This document shows, piece by piece, positions 1-13,600 of a stretch of DNA of 64,000 nt; position 1 is the stretch's first letter, and every line of letters starts with the position of its first letter. The position numbers and the translations under genes are program-made. The DNA is from Saxidomus purpurata (taxonomy: Eukaryota > Mollusca > Bivalvia > Venerida > Veneridae), in assembly GCA_022818135.1 (NCBI GenBank), contig JAFMSR010000005.1, positions 31,794,674 to 31,858,673 of the forward strand, written 5' to 3'. A model generated the notes under the pieces. The model was not told where the DNA came from. It made no database searches and saw nothing but the letters and a program-made list of their open reading frames with translations.

Positions 1-1162
1 ATAGTGTAGTATAGGAAAATGACTATGGTACAAATGAGATAGAGCACAGTTTGCTCGCATAATTACGTTATTACTCCGAGGCTCCGCAAACAGTGCACTA
101 TTTATTACTTATTTCTTCTTGTACTCTATGATGACAGCAATTTTTATTCTTCATTTTTTAAGAGTCTAAATTGTACCTATCCAAATATATAGATTTGCAT
201 TGTTTCTAAAAACATTTCTAGAAACTTTGAAGATTTCAAAATAAGCACTTAAGATTTCAGCGATGGCTTATAACAACTTTGACAGACTTATATATTATTT
301 TCATGTTTGTGGTTGAAAGTCATTGGTCATATAAAGCATTTTACAGATTTCGCTAATTTCTCAAACATTGCTGTTATATATGGCTGATGACATGTATGTA
401 TATAGTAGGAACTCCAAATTTATGCATTTAGCACGGATTTTGCATGTAGCCGTTTCACCACTTTCGGCAACATATATCGTGTGTGTTTTTCCATGATTTC
501 TTCAAACAGTCAAAAGATTTTATTCATCTTAGTAAAAAGTGTATTCAAAATGTTACTTTTTTCTATTTTTAAAACTGACTTTCTTGAAGAAATGATCTGC
601 ATAAAGAAAATAATTGTTCTTGTTGAATTTATAACACATGGTCTAGTAACAATGAGTATTGATGTCAATCAAAAATACATGAATGAAATCATCGAATGTC
701 ATTTCTCATTTCACTTCTGTTTTAACACGCAGAAAATTGCTTATATTGCTCAATGTTTTGTGTGTGCAGATGTGTAAAACTCGTTCTGGATTGGCATTGT
801 AAAGTAACCAAAAAGAATTGTCCGAATATACTGATACTCTCGTGAAAGAACGGACACGAAGATGAAACAATGTTAGGATGAAATTTAGCAGTTGTGTAAA
901 TCGATGTTACATATGATAGTGTATATTTTTCAGTGAAAAAAGTAGTTCATTAAAAAAACTGAAAACTCGTACAAACAATTTGGTAGTTAGATTTTTCACA
1001 AGTTGCGATAGATCTGGAGTTTTACAATTTTAACCAGAGCGAAAACTGTATGTATCATATGTATTGTAAAGATACCTTTATATTTAGAAATATTCGTTTT
1101 GGTTCTTTTTATTGAATATCTGCCTTTTGTTTTCCTGCCTTAATTTGTGATTTTCTCTTCAG
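1..1162. other. AT-rich non-coding sequence, probably intron
   Basis: No exon is visible on either strand. The 98-codon open frame at 481-777 has no recognisable composition or motif and sits in AT-rich sequence. The stretch ends in a pyrimidine-rich splice acceptor (ttttctcttcag) at 1162, so it is most simply intron of a + strand gene that starts to the left of the window. Confidence 0.4.
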
Positions 1163-1288
1163 GGAAGTGAGGATAATGAATGCAGACAGCGAGACAACCA
1201 AATGCCTGAATCTACGAACAGTGAAACTATCGCTATGACAGCTTTACAGACGGCCCCTTCATCACCTTGCAGAACATTGCAGTCATGA
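1163..1288 (+). CDS. Putative terminal coding exon of a gene entering from the left (unknown product)
   Basis: After the acceptor ttttctcttcag the sequence stays open for 41 codons and ends at TGA 1286-1288. The peptide begins GSEDNECRQRDNQMPES and ends TALQTAPSSPCRTLQS: hydrophilic, rich in Ser, Thr, Gln and Asn, like a cytoplasmic tail. Base composition is clearly less AT-rich than the flanks, as expected for an exon. I do not recognise the family. It cannot be part of the XKR gene as modelled, because it ends in a stop 7 kb upstream of that start codon. An AATAAA at 1816-1821 could end the transcript. Without the upstream exons the call rests only on the acceptor, the open frame and the composition. 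Confidence 0.35.
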   Translation, partial: GSEDNECRQRDNQMPESTNSETIAMTALQTAPSSPCRTLQS

Positions 1289-4200
1289 CGGTCCTTTTCC
1301 ATCGCAGAGGGTTGACTCTATCAATTAGTTTTCAGATAAAAGATGAAGAAACAACTTCACACAAACACAACAAATTTGTTCTCATTCGAAAGTTGCTCGT
1401 GAATCTTTTACGCTTTCGCCAAATCAACAAAATGTCGAAACCAAAATATTTTTCTCAAGGTTAGTCAACAAGATATTCAGAATAGATGAAAGCTAGCATC
1501 GCATCAATCAAGGGTTGTATGATGCATGTTGGGTAACTAAACGACATTTGCAAGTGATAGCGCATCCAGAAAGGTGGTGTTAGACTTTGTTAATCCCTAT
1601 GGACACTTGTTTGTGAGAAGCATATGATTTGAAAGAAATCCACAACAATCTTTCAATTTTGGAGACAGAGCAACTTTTTTATGAATACAAGTCCCATATT
1701 GTATAAAATGATGTTGGATGTGTTTATGTATTATGATGTATTTAACTATAAAAATGGCAGTTAAGTGATACATCACACTTTGGGCAGTCAGGTTAGCTTA
1801 AAATATGCAAAAGTCAATAAATACATAGATGTTTATGGTGAATAAGTTAGTACAAATGACATCTGAAGAGATGAGAAAATTGTTGTACGGAGTACCTAAA
1901 TGTTAATTCCTCATATCCTTTGACTTTTACTTAAACACAGAAGTCATAAATTATGGTAATATATCAACGTGCTGTGTTTACTACTATGAAAAGACGCGGC
2001 CATCTTTATTCACTGCGGATTGCTGCGTCACATGACTACCCAGTGTGCAATAGTCGACGACATTGTTATTGTGATTGGAGTTTTTCAATGCCAAAGTCTT
2101 TCAGGTGGTTGTTTTGTTTGGTCTACACGCTTTAAGAGATTTAAACCTTTTCACAAGATTGTGTTTCTTGTTGGTATTTGACAGATGATTTTGAAATAAT
2201 GGTCCTGGTTTAAATGCTTTGTCTACTTTATGGGTGCAATATGTCCTTATCTTTCAACGAGAAGTGCGCTACTTTGCTTGTTTCCTACGGTGACTTGCTT
2301 AGTTCTTTCTTTGTTTTGCTGAACCCTTAAATAGTGTTAAAACTGGAACAATGAAATGCTTGACTAAATGTTTGACTGACTTGCTTACCTACTTGTTGCA
2401 TAGCCCTAACAATTTCAAATTCGCTCATTAGGCACAGTTTTTCACTTTTTTCTGGAAAGTGTCCTCTCTAATTCTAATTACAATTCTATTTGCATTTTAT
2501 AAAGACAGTTCTTGCTTAATAAATGCATTTGTATTAAGCAAAAACAATCTGAAAATAAGCTTATTTTGATACAGAAGCAGGAACTCAAGTGAACTAAAAG
2601 TATCAACCACTTAATTGGGCATTAAGGTCCGTAAATAACTCCAGGCTCCTCGCTATTTTGAGAATAGCATGTATAAAAGTGTTTACTTTTTTAAAAAGGT
2701 GGTGAGGCTAAACAGCACTGATAACATTCTGTATAGCCTTTAAACGAAATGGTACGTCTGTTGTCTGTCTGTATTTCTGTCGAATTGTCTGTGGAAATAT
2801 CTTTTATTCCTGTAAAATTGTGAGTAATTACTCATTGCAAATTATTGTTAATGCAAGCAAACTCAGACGTTTGCCAAGTTTGTTGCTTTGTTAATTGAAT
2901 TGATATTAATAAACTGCGTTTAATGTGCATTTTCTGTATCATAGCTCATGTTGTTATTTCAACTTTCACTGAAAGTTTGTGATATATTATGATTTTAACT
3001 CGTCAACCCGGAAGGGAATAATTACACATGTATACGTTGGTCTTAAGAAACTGGACGTTTCTGTTATGTTTTTTCCCTATTGTTTTGATTAAGTTGTCTA
3101 TTTTGATGTTAATTTTATATGAAAGCTCGATAACATTGATAACTGTGTCACAGTCACAAGTATTTATTCCTGTAAACTGTGTCCAGTTTCACTGTCACAG
3201 ATATTAATCCATATAGACCTTATCAAGTTTCATTAATTTTTAATGAAAAATAACGCTTTGAGGTTTTTGCTTCCGCCAGTTTTGAGTGGGTATTAGAATA
3301 CTTCTCTTATGTAAAAAGGTTTCACTGTTTCGTTGTAATGATCCGGGTTTTTTTTTTAATTTCAGGAGCTGTTGACATTAGGTAAAACTATATCCGTATA
3401 AAATTAAAACATAAGAGAAAATGATATCCGTAATGATTTAGTTCAGTTTCCTTCAATAGTTGGAGCTGAACCTGGTGAAGCCCACGAAATAAAAACTATC
3501 GCGGTGTCGTTTTGTTTTATTTTCAAAATTTACGGATTACTTAATCATGTGAACTGGTTTTAAAGACCCATTGGCACTTTGGGTGTTCAGTTGCTTGTAG
3601 AACTTACATTACCAAGTAAGAAATCTTATAAGCTAAAATGATCCTAATTTCTCCGAAAAAAACAAACATTCCTAATATTTCTTTTTAAATCGACAATACA
3701 TGTTTTAATATCACATAAACGTTAAACGTTTTACCTTTTATATGAGTATCGAAAGTGCCAATGGGTCTGTAAATATCTTATATCTTATTACTTGAAATAC
3801 TGCAGTTGTTTTCTTGTCTTGTTAATAATTTGCCTTCAGAGAGAAGAGAGGAAAAGGGTTTAAGTTAAAGAAATCATTTTGACAAAAAGTGTGAATTATA
3901 CCGGTATTTTTACCCGCCAGTTTATTTGAGTATTCCAAATCCTTTGCTATTGTTATACCAAATTTTGGTACAGCAAGCGAGCGCAGTTGCATGAAAATAT
4001 CGTGTATGAATCCATTAGTTTGTTGTGCAATGCAGAAGCCAAGAAACTGTCAATATCATAATGCTAATGAATGGTTGAAAAGTTGTAATTTTTCGCCACA
4101 GTTAGATTCAACATCATCTTTCTGTGAATCATACTGTATTTATTCCATTTCACATAAGAGGTCATTTATGTTGGCGTGCCTGTTTCCAATAAAAGTATAT

Positions 4201-6790
4201 TTTCCTTAGCTGTACATATTTATCTACACCTTCACATCTCATATCACTTTAGATAAAAATAAAAGGCAACCTTTGTCAAAAAGTCTGCACCCGGTTCCTA
4301 TTGGCAATTTCATTTATTCTCTTCGTGTCCATAATCCTTTCACAAAATTGTAATATGGGTAGGGAACTTTTGAATAATTGTTTACTTTAACAGTTTTCCC
4401 CTTCAATAGAAAGAATATCCGTACTTACCGGTGAAAGGGTATTTTTACAAAGGTATCCTGCATTATTATGGCCATTGTATTCATCCAATCATCACTCTCA
4501 TATTCACATTTTCAACATCATAGTTAAACATACAACAAATTTGTGTATCAAAGTTAAATACAATCAATTGTATGGTCTTTGTCATTTTATTTATGCTAGT
4601 TCTTTTTGTAATCAATTATAATCCAATAAATTAGGGCTTATGTCAGAACCTTGTTTAACACCATATTATTCAAACAATCGAAGACAAAGAAATGTAGTCA
4701 TTGCTTTCCAATGATATAAACACTTTAAAATGTGACTAGTATTCGAGAAAATGTAGCTACTTTCACATCAGCTCTAGATCTCTAAACAGATTCTATTTTT
4801 CTGACTGCTATGATGAAAAATTCAGACCAAATATACAGATATAGTTTAATGTTTACACCATTACTTTAAATATGTATGCAGTTTTAGATTAGCATTTATG
4901 CAATTTATAGTCTTTAATTATTTTCACGGGCGAGAATAAAGCAACAGGTGCGGTTTGTGGTGGATGTGTTTGAAATTTTGATATTGTCAAATACGTTCGT
5001 TATTTGATGAATAATATGATAAGCTCAAAGTCCAGTTGGTAATTAGAATGGTAGAATTGGTGAAGATCGATAATTAATATTCCTGAACTTAATATTTGAG
5101 TATAATTTTGAATGGAGTCGTGAAATGTTAGATTGTGTTTCTCTTAGAGTATCACTGTAAAAGGTCAATTTGTAGTTACAACAACTACATTGTGAACTTT
5201 TTGGTCGCTCTTGATCAACGGACTACCGTCTAAATTTGTCTTTTTTGCTCTTTGCAATTCTGCTATAAACTGTTCAAATAAAAATCTGTAGTGTGGTAAT
5301 TATTGTCATGTTGTAATAAATTTCAATAAAAAGAATACAACCAAATGTTGATAGCAGTGTGAATCGTGTTTTCATTGTGCGTCAGTTGGAGATTTTTCAT
5401 TTAGAACTTGTGCATTAAGTTTGCATACAAACCACATGTAAATTAGCAACATTTACTTGTTTCTTGTATCTTTTTAAACCGATTGCCTGCATAGTTTCAT
5501 ATTTGAAAATTTGTTATTTCTTGTTGACAGAAGGCTTGCTGTATAAAACGTGTATTTCTCTCTATTTTCTCATTGTAGTTGATGCAGTTTGGAAAACAGA
5601 TGTTGAAATTCTATATTATGGGAGGTATCCATGTATATTGACGATATTTACAACAATTAAAATCATGTCACTTCAATAAGTTGTGTCAGTTATCATTTCA
5701 TTTTTCTTTTGTTATTCCGGAACTGGGACCGAGCATGTATCTACGTCCAAGCAATGCTCACAAATTTTCACAAAGAGAATAGAATTCTATTACTATACTG
5801 TCTCCACAATTATTTTGATACTTGAATAACAATTAAGAAATCCCTTTTCTTCCCAATAACTCAAACTTTACATGTTCAGTGCGAACTTGGAATGAAAAAA
5901 AGTTCAAGTGAAATTCAGCAGACCTAAAAATAAACCTTCCCTCCTTTTCTTTCGCAAAAAAACTGCCTACAATTGTTACGATTGGAAGTTTGAATTCAAA
6001 GAAATAGACAATCAGCGAACACTTTACTTCCTCCTTTGACAGTCGTCCAGTTTATACACCCCGACACACGACCGCTCACAATCAAATCGAAGCCATCCAC
6101 ATTAAATTCAAAGTTTTTAGCATGAGGGTATTACAGAAATCAACATGTTCAATACACCATCAATCTAAGATCAACGAATTATAATGAACCTGCACAGTTA
6201 CAAACCTGTATATGTGTATGTTATATATTGATCGGTTGCACTTTAAATCATTTGAATGAGCGTATTGAAACTTCTCTTCCTGGCCGAAACAAATGGTAAA
6301 GTTTGTCCTGCGTGTATATACGTGTACTTGTGAAGCGGCACCTGTTAAAGTAGCAGTCAAAACATTTAGCTAAGATGCCAATAAGACTGCAACCCGGCAA
6401 AACAGTTTGTGTATAAAAATGTAATGAAAATAATAATCCTAAAGGTATGTTGCTCACGTTTTATGTAAGGCAATGTCGAAAGAAGTTAAATTCCGAGAAA
6501 TTAAAGTCATTTTTATCAACTTCCCCATGGTCAAGCATCCTACAGAATAAACGTGGTTTTTAGTTGTTCTTTTTTCCAAGAACGAAGAGGTTAATGCTTT
6601 AAATGTCATTACCGGTAATCCCTTTGGGTGTTATAGCAAATAAAAATACGAAGCGGGTCAAAGAGTCGTGCTGAACACCAAGCATCATCGTAATCCAGTG
6701 GCGTGGGAGATATGGGTAATCCAGACTACTATATAACTTAAAATACAACTTAGCGCGCGTGACCTAAGCTAACTATAAAATACAAGTACC
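1289..6790. other. Non-coding stretch, 3'UTR/intergenic
   Basis: I see no convincing gene. Several AATAAA hexamers occur (for example 1816-1821, and others near 2520, 2908, 4190 and 5278); the first would suit polyadenylation of the exon ending at 1288. Open frames at 1953-2135, 3991-4209 and 5464-5679 and on the - strand at 6160-6457 look like chance. Confidence 0.4.
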
Positions 6791-7008
6791 AGTACATATA
6801 AATATAAAATATATCAATTTGCATTTGTAAAAGTAACGCAATTCTTCTTCGTCGTTGTTTTCTACTTATAATGTAATAACACCATCAGGCATAACCTGCA
6901 GTACATATAAATATAAAATATATCAATTTGCATTTGTCAAAGTAACGCAATTCTTCTTCGTCGTTGTTTTCTACTTATAATGTAATAACACCATCAGGCA
7001 TAACCTGC
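6791..7008. repeat. 109-bp tandem duplication, two copies
   Basis: A 109-bp unit starting agtacatataaatat occurs at 6791-6899 and again, directly abutting, at 6900-7008. I see one difference (gtaaaagt against gtcaaagt), so the duplication is recent or maintained. No coding sequence is involved. Confidence 0.9.
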
Positions 7009-7927
7009 TTCACGCGAATAGCTCTGAAGAACAGTTTTAAACGAACTATATACAGTGCATCTTAAAACGTCCCCGAAGCATCTTCCGGGGGTTAACGGAC
7101 GACTCTTCCCTTTTGAATCTTTGAAAGGTGGGGAAGCTCGCTACTGACTGGTGAAGGTTGTTTCGGAGTCGAATCGTGTTTGAGAGGCATAACTTCTGAT
7201 AGTTTGTGTTCCCGGCGCTAGGTACGAGTCTAGCTGAGAAAGAGGCGTTGATCGAGAAAGAAACTGCTAGTTGTGTACTAATGAAAGGAAATATAAATTA
7301 TGCAGTTATAGACGATGAATATTTCATAACTGCGATCTGCAAATACCAAAATAGTGGCAGAACTGTATATGAAGACTTATATTTATTTAAACATTTCTCT
7401 ATACAATAATACATTTAGCACAAGAGTAAGTTAATTCAAGTAAGCTTTTGTTTAAATGGCTGTTTAGGTATTTATGTTCAGGACAAAATACTTGCAGATT
7501 TTATAATATTTATTAAAATCTCATACGAGTCATAGTTTGAGTATTTTCATTCACGATGATATGATGCTTTCATGCTTATAATGACATTGCATACAGATCT
7601 CTTTTTATATACCTTTTACAGTCGTAAATTATAATTAAAATAATTCATAAAAAGTGTGTGATATACTTCATGCGCTGACTATGTTTAAACATGGTAAGTG
7701 CGCTACGCTAAGTTAACTTCACGTGCATTTAAATATTTATTAGATTTGAATTTTTTTCAATTAATGTTAACAGTAAATTTTGCTGTCTACATATAATATA
7801 AGAAAGTTACTCATGTCAACTCTTGACTGTTTTAATTTTAAGAGTGAATTAGTGAATAATGATTTTTTTATTGTTTATGCACTCTATATGTACGGAAGCC
7901 CAATAGTGCCACTTTGTTTTTTTTAAT

Positions 7928-8100
7928 TGAGTTTTTCAACATAACCAAGTTGAAAATTCAAGATACTAAGTTGAATATTTAAGATACTTATTTGAAAATT
8001 CAAGATACTAAGTTGAATATTCAAGATACTAAGTTGAAAATTCAACTTACTAAGTTGAAAATTTAACTTACTTAGTTGAAAATTCAAGATACTAAGTACT
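7928..8100. repeat. Minisatellite of ~22-bp units
   Basis: Units built from two ~11-bp half-motifs, 'aagttgaaaattc' and 'aagatacta' or 'aacttacta', repeat about seven times. Read on the - strand this gives the artificial peptide repeat LNFQLS. Some half-units are near-inverted (agttgaaaattcaact), so local hairpins are possible. Confidence 0.85.
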
Positions 8101-8164
8101 AAAATCAGTTCTCTCAATTATCGATTATTTAAAAGGATTAACAGCCTGTTGAATGTGTGAAAAA

Positions 8165-8216
8165 TCAATAATAGGCGATACCGGCGGATACCGGTACCGG
8201 CGGATACCGGTACCGT
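8165..8216. repeat. Short GC-rich repeat (ggcggataccggtacc)n
   Basis: About three imperfect copies of cggataccggtaccgg lie about 230 bp upstream of the XKR start codon. Each contains the palindrome accggt or ggtacc. This GC-rich island stands out in AT-rich sequence and may lie in the promoter or 5'UTR region. No function can be read from it. Confidence 0.6.
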
Positions 8217-8434
8217 CGTTTAGTAGGCACCTGTAATTAGGACTTTTGCAATTTCTGTCCTCCGAAAGTGGGAGAAAACACTCTCTTCACAAGTGTTATC
8301 AATTAATGAAGTATTTCAATAGACTGTGTGAAAATCCCTTTACGTTGATCAAATGTGAAAACTACATTGGCAGATTCTAAAAATACACAATAAATGTCTT
8401 TCCGCTTCTTTCAACTCCTTTACGGTAGATAAAA

Positions 8435-8527
8435 ATGTTTCAAAATGGCGTCAAAAAAGAAATTTCCGCACTCCCGGAGAGGCAAATATTCAGAAAAAGT
8501 TGCAGCCTATTGTTATTGTCCGGGTGA
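8435..8527 (+). other. Overlapping upstream ORF in the XKR leader (30 codons)
   Basis: An ATG at 8435, 10 nt before the XKR start and out of frame with it, opens a 30-codon frame ending at TGA 8525-8527 inside exon 1. If the mRNA leader includes it, translation from this ATG would bypass the XKR start. Its context is poor (aaaaATGt) compared with the XKR start (aaaATGG), so leaky scanning is likely. Confidence 0.4.
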
Positions 8528-8612
8528 CGAGGCCGATCATTTGCAATCTAGACAGCCTTGTGATGCCAGATGCCCTGAAGGAAATGATTTTCCAGATCGG
8601 GTCAGATCACAG
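8445..8612 (+). CDS. XKR exon 1 (start codon exon, 56 codons)
   Basis: Starts at ATG with aaaATGG context and ends CAG|gtaggc, in phase 0, which matches the phase-0 acceptor of exon 2 at 19225. It encodes a basic start (MASKKKFPHSRRGK) and a Cys-rich stretch (AYCYCPGDE, QPCDARCPEG). Composition is clearly coding-like against AT-rich flanks. Assignment to XKR is by phase, strand and position; the residues themselves are not a family signature. Confidence 0.65.
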
Positions 8613-10106
8613 GTAGGCCAATGACAGAATTTGTGATTCGTAGCATAATCAATTCGTACTCCTTCATAGGTTCCAATAGTTTGACATTAGAAATGCAATT
8701 GGCTTAAGTTTTCCGCATGATTTCCATTAATATGCTTCATTTAAATAACAAAATGGGCATTCAACCATACATGCCACAAAGAATTGAGTCATTGCTGGGA
8801 GGTTTTTGAAAAATCCCCAGGTTTTTGGACGACTCGCCGGGAGATATTTTTAAAGCAGGAAATCATGCATTTTTCAGGAAGTATTTCACATTTTTTGCGT
8901 ATTTACACAAATAAAATGCCTGTATCACAACAAAGATATGTGATTGCTTGGACACCCGACAATCGATATACAAAATTTGTTTTGGCGCTGTTATGAAAAC
9001 ATCAAATCTTTTAATTTTGTTAAACTTGATTAAATCATTTAATTAGCGATATGTTTGGAGCATAGTGACTTGTTTGTGGGTTGATAATCAGCTAATCGTT
9101 GCTGTTTACGAAGTAAAATATAAAGTTTACGAATCACCGCTAACTACTCATTGGGCAATTTACCTAAGATGATAGTGACAATTAACACAAACTAGTGTAG
9201 ACACATCAGTTTTGTCACCTAATCAACTGTACACAATACCAGTACTTCTTCATTATCGATATCACGTGTCAGGGTATTGACCATGTATATAGACTGATAT
9301 TTTATGAGTTTTTAGTGTTTTTGCGAACTTCATCGTATGCATTCAACTGAAACTTTTAAGAGTTTGTCTGGCTGTCAATAGGAGAGATCATGTTTGCAAA
9401 CAAAACACTGTATTACGCAATATTTTCTTCTGATAAGAGATCAATGCGGTGGGCAGCTGTCGGTAGTCTGTGTTTTTGTATCGATAGGGGTATTCTTTAA
9501 GGGCTGAAACTTTTTTAAAGCAAAAGATAATTTTTAAATGTTTTATATCACTGGAAAGGTGATAAAATATACATTTTATTCATTATTTTCAATTTTTGTT
9601 AAGATTCAAAATGAAAAATTCACAAGCGCGTAACTTACACTGTTTTCGTAAATGGTAATAGCTGTAACAAGCCGTAATGAGAAATCAAGTGTCATTAAAA
9701 ACGGTATCTTTTTCAAAAGAGATATTTTAATGTGAAAATATGAGTATCAAGTGCATTTCATAGCTTTTTGAATTTTAAAAGGAAGTGTCTAGCGAACCAG
9801 AACTGCTTCCATTAAAGTTACATTACCCTCCAAAATGGTCACATTGGTTTATAGTTAGGAATGATGCTCAAAACACAGTAGATGCTTTAAAAACATATAA
9901 GAAATAAGTTTACCAAGTTATTTCTGTTATTGACATATACAAATTGAGATACATATAACCAAAAGGGTAGATTTTTTATTTTTGACTAGGATAGTCAAAA
10001 AAGATTTATACAGATATCCTCTATATTCAATGTGAATGAAACTGTTATACAGATCGTTATTTTTGGGTTAAGTGAGAACCTATGCTGGTGTTTTCCCCAA
10101 AAAACC

Positions 10107-10137
<31 letters not shown>

Positions 10138-10190
10138 TAAAATTTCCCCACACCAACAACAAAAAAAATTTTTTCTACCCCAACCAAAAT

Positions 10191-10261
<71 letters not shown>

Positions 10262-10382
10262 ACCCCCTCAAACCCCCCCCCCCCCCCCCCCCCCCCCCCC
10301 TTTTTCTTTTCCCCTTTCTCCCCCTCTCTCTCTCTAATATTTTTTTTTCTCTCCTCTCTTTTCTTTTTTTCCTTCCTCTCCC

Positions 10383-10448
<66 letters not shown>

Positions 10449-10474
10449 CTCCCTTTTTTTTCTCTTCCTTCCCC

Positions 10475-10535
<61 letters not shown>

Positions 10536-10544
10536 TTCCCCCTC

Positions 10545-10640
<96 letters not shown>

Positions 10641-13600
10641 ACTCTATAATTATGGCAATGTTTATTATTCTAGAGTATACATCACTGATAAATGTTTTAT
10701 CTAAAAAATTTAATGGTCACTTTGAACGGTAATATCACTTTAACAGCGATCCGAAGTTATTATGCTTATGAATTATTTGGCGTGTTGTTATCGGCATGTT
10801 AGTTGATACAGCTATATAAACCATGCATATGTTAATTACTTTTGTTATCAATAAAATGTTATTCGGAAGATGAATATTTAGAGATCCTTCCTAAAATAAT
10901 GACATGAAAACTTAATGCAGTATTAGTATGAGAGATATTAGAATGACAAAGGAGATGCTCTTATGACAGAATGAATAACATTGAAATAGGAAGCACAATT
11001 TTCCTGTAAATGTTTTTGATTTTGATACCATGTAATATAATGCCAGAGAGAAATAACTGTTTAGGGTCAGTTTAGTCCTAAAAGGACTGTTTTTCAGTCC
11101 CTCTTGTTCAGGTAGAGGAAGGCATGACTGATGCTGTCAGTGAACTTGTATTCAACATCTCTTCTAAGGTGCACACCATTGCGGCTGTCTTTAAAGTCAT
11201 CGTTCATTAACTCTGGGCCATGTGACTATAGTTTGTTGAGATGGAGTTTCACAAGATCTTGTTAAGACGTCTGCATAACTAAGTAAACTTGTTGTATCGA
11301 CGTTGATGAAGATGGAAGAGGCTCCCAAATACAATGTGCTGAACACCACAGCTGTGGAATTCATTTCTTATATCAAGTAGGGCGTGGAGTATCTAATGAT
11401 TGTTAAATTTTTAGCTCACCTGAGCTGGCTCAGGGTGAGCTATTAGGATCGATGATTGTCCGTCGTCTGTCGTCCGTCCACATTTAGTTCGTTAACACTA
11501 GTGGTCACATTTTTGCCTCAATTGTCACGAAACTTGGTCAGGATGTTTGTCCCAGTAATTACTCGGACGAGTTCGAATATGGGTCATCTCGGATGAAAAA
11601 CTAGGTCACATGACCCAAAAATAGAAAAATCTTGTTAACACTCTAGAGGCTACTGTTTCAGTCCAAATATCCTGGCAATTTGTCAGAAAGGTTGTTTGGT
11701 TGATTTCTAGCTCAGGTTTTAATATGGGTCACCTGGGGTCAAAAACTAGGTCACACAGCCCAAATATGGAAAAACCTTGTTAACACTCTAGCGGTAACAT
11801 TTTCAGCCCAGATATCCTGGAAATATGTCAGAAAGGTTGTTTCTATGATTTCTAGCTCAAGTTCGAATATAGGTCATCTGGGGTCAAAAACTAGGTCACA
11901 CAGCCCAAATATGGAAAAACCTTGTTAACACTCTAGAGGTAACATTTTCAGCCCAAATACCCTGGAAATATGTTGTTTCAATGATTTCTAGCCCAAGTTC
12001 GAATATGGGTCATCTGGGGTCAAAAACTAGGTCACAGAGCCCAAATATGGAAAAACCTTGTTAACACTCTAGATGTTACATTTTCATCCCAGATATCCTT
12101 GATATTTGTCAGAAAGGTTGTTTTGATGATTTCTAGCTCAAGTTCGAATATGGGTCATCTGGGGTCAAAAACTAGGTCACAGAGCCCAAATGTAGAAAAA
12201 CCTTGTTAACACTCTAGAGGTACCATTTTCAGCCCAAATATTCTGGAAATTTGTCAGAAAGGTTGTTTCGATGATTTCTAGCTCAACTTTCAATATGGGT
12301 CATCTGGGGTCAAAAACTAGGTCACAGAGCCCAAATGTGGAAAAACCTTGTTAACACTCTCAGGGCGTTCGGTAGACCCGAGCTCCCGGGTTTTGACCCG
12401 TGAAAATTTCGAAATACCCGTATTTGACCCGCGATAAAAACGCCCGACGAGTCATATTTGACCCGTAGGAATTTTCATTCATGCGTCGATTCTTTAGCGT
12501 GCGTGTCAATCAACTTGTTAATTCCAAACACTCTGGCCGTTGCAACCGTTGACGCGTCAGAAAGTGAGAACGGGGGCGGAGCTTGTATTTTAATCTACTC
12601 GCTTTCAGTCAATCAGCGACGATCACGCACGTGCACATTGTCTCGGCTTGATAATGACGTAATCAATGGATGATTGGATTTCATTGACAAGCAATTAACA
12701 CATGTTCGGCATCTATTATGTGTATAAGGTGTTGTAAACACGCCGCATATGAATGATGCAATCAAAAGAGTAGGCGCATCATTAAGTAGATGATGGTGAC
12801 ACTCGAATTAGATAATTAGTGGATGTTTTTTTGGCGGCCTAGACGACAACAAATGTGAAATTCGAGTTTCGGGTCGTACCGGCTATACCTCGAATGGGGT
12901 TGGTGGACCTGATAAGCACAATTACAAAATCGGCGCGAGTTTAAATTATTCGTAAGAGCGCATTTATATTGACTTCCATGTTGAAAGTTTAATTAACGTT
13001 ATTTTCACTTCCAAGAGCCTTTCTTTTCCATCATGCTTAAAAAACTTGATATGGAAAGATAATCAAAATAATGAGCCTTATAAATTCGTGTCAAATAACC
13101 TTCAATATTTGTTAATTACAATAAAATGGCGGGGATAAAAGACGAAAATCGCGGACATGCGAGATCGCGAAAATATGTGACAAACGGGAAACAACGTACA
13201 TTTTAGCCTGGGAAAGGGATCAGCAACTAGATCTATCTAATTTAAGAATTTTTGGAAAATATAACTACAGCTTCAGAACACAAACTGAAAAATATGATGT
13301 GCCAGCGCTAGAGTACAAGGCTGGAAACCCTATGATCCATGGTTCGACCCTTAAAAATCTCACCTTGACTCTTGAAAATTTGATTTTGACCCTTGAAAAT
13401 TTAGGCTGAAGAGTCAATGACCCTTGAGTTTCAAGGCCTACTGGACGCCCTGACTCTAGAGGTACCATTTTCAGCCCAAATATCCTGGAAATTTGTCAGA
13501 AAGATTGTTTCGATGATTTCTAGCTCAAGTTTCAATATGGGTCATCTGGGGTCAAAAACTAGGTCACAGAGGCAAAATATGGAAAAGCCTTGTTAATACT

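Noticed and set aside
481..777. 98-codon + strand ORF
   Set aside because: AT-rich, Phe/Ile-rich, no family resemblance, no splice or start context support; within probable intron.
1267..1464. 65-codon ORF overlapping the 1163 exon in another frame
   Set aside because: Begins within the exon and runs into AT-rich sequence; the frame opened by the acceptor at 1162 is better supported.
7923..8117. - strand ORF with LNFQLS repeats
   Set aside because: Direct translation of the 22-bp minisatellite.
10082..10732. 216-codon poly-proline open frame and matching poly-glycine frames on the - strand
   Set aside because: They are translations of the poly(C) tract; no codon structure or flanking gene signals.
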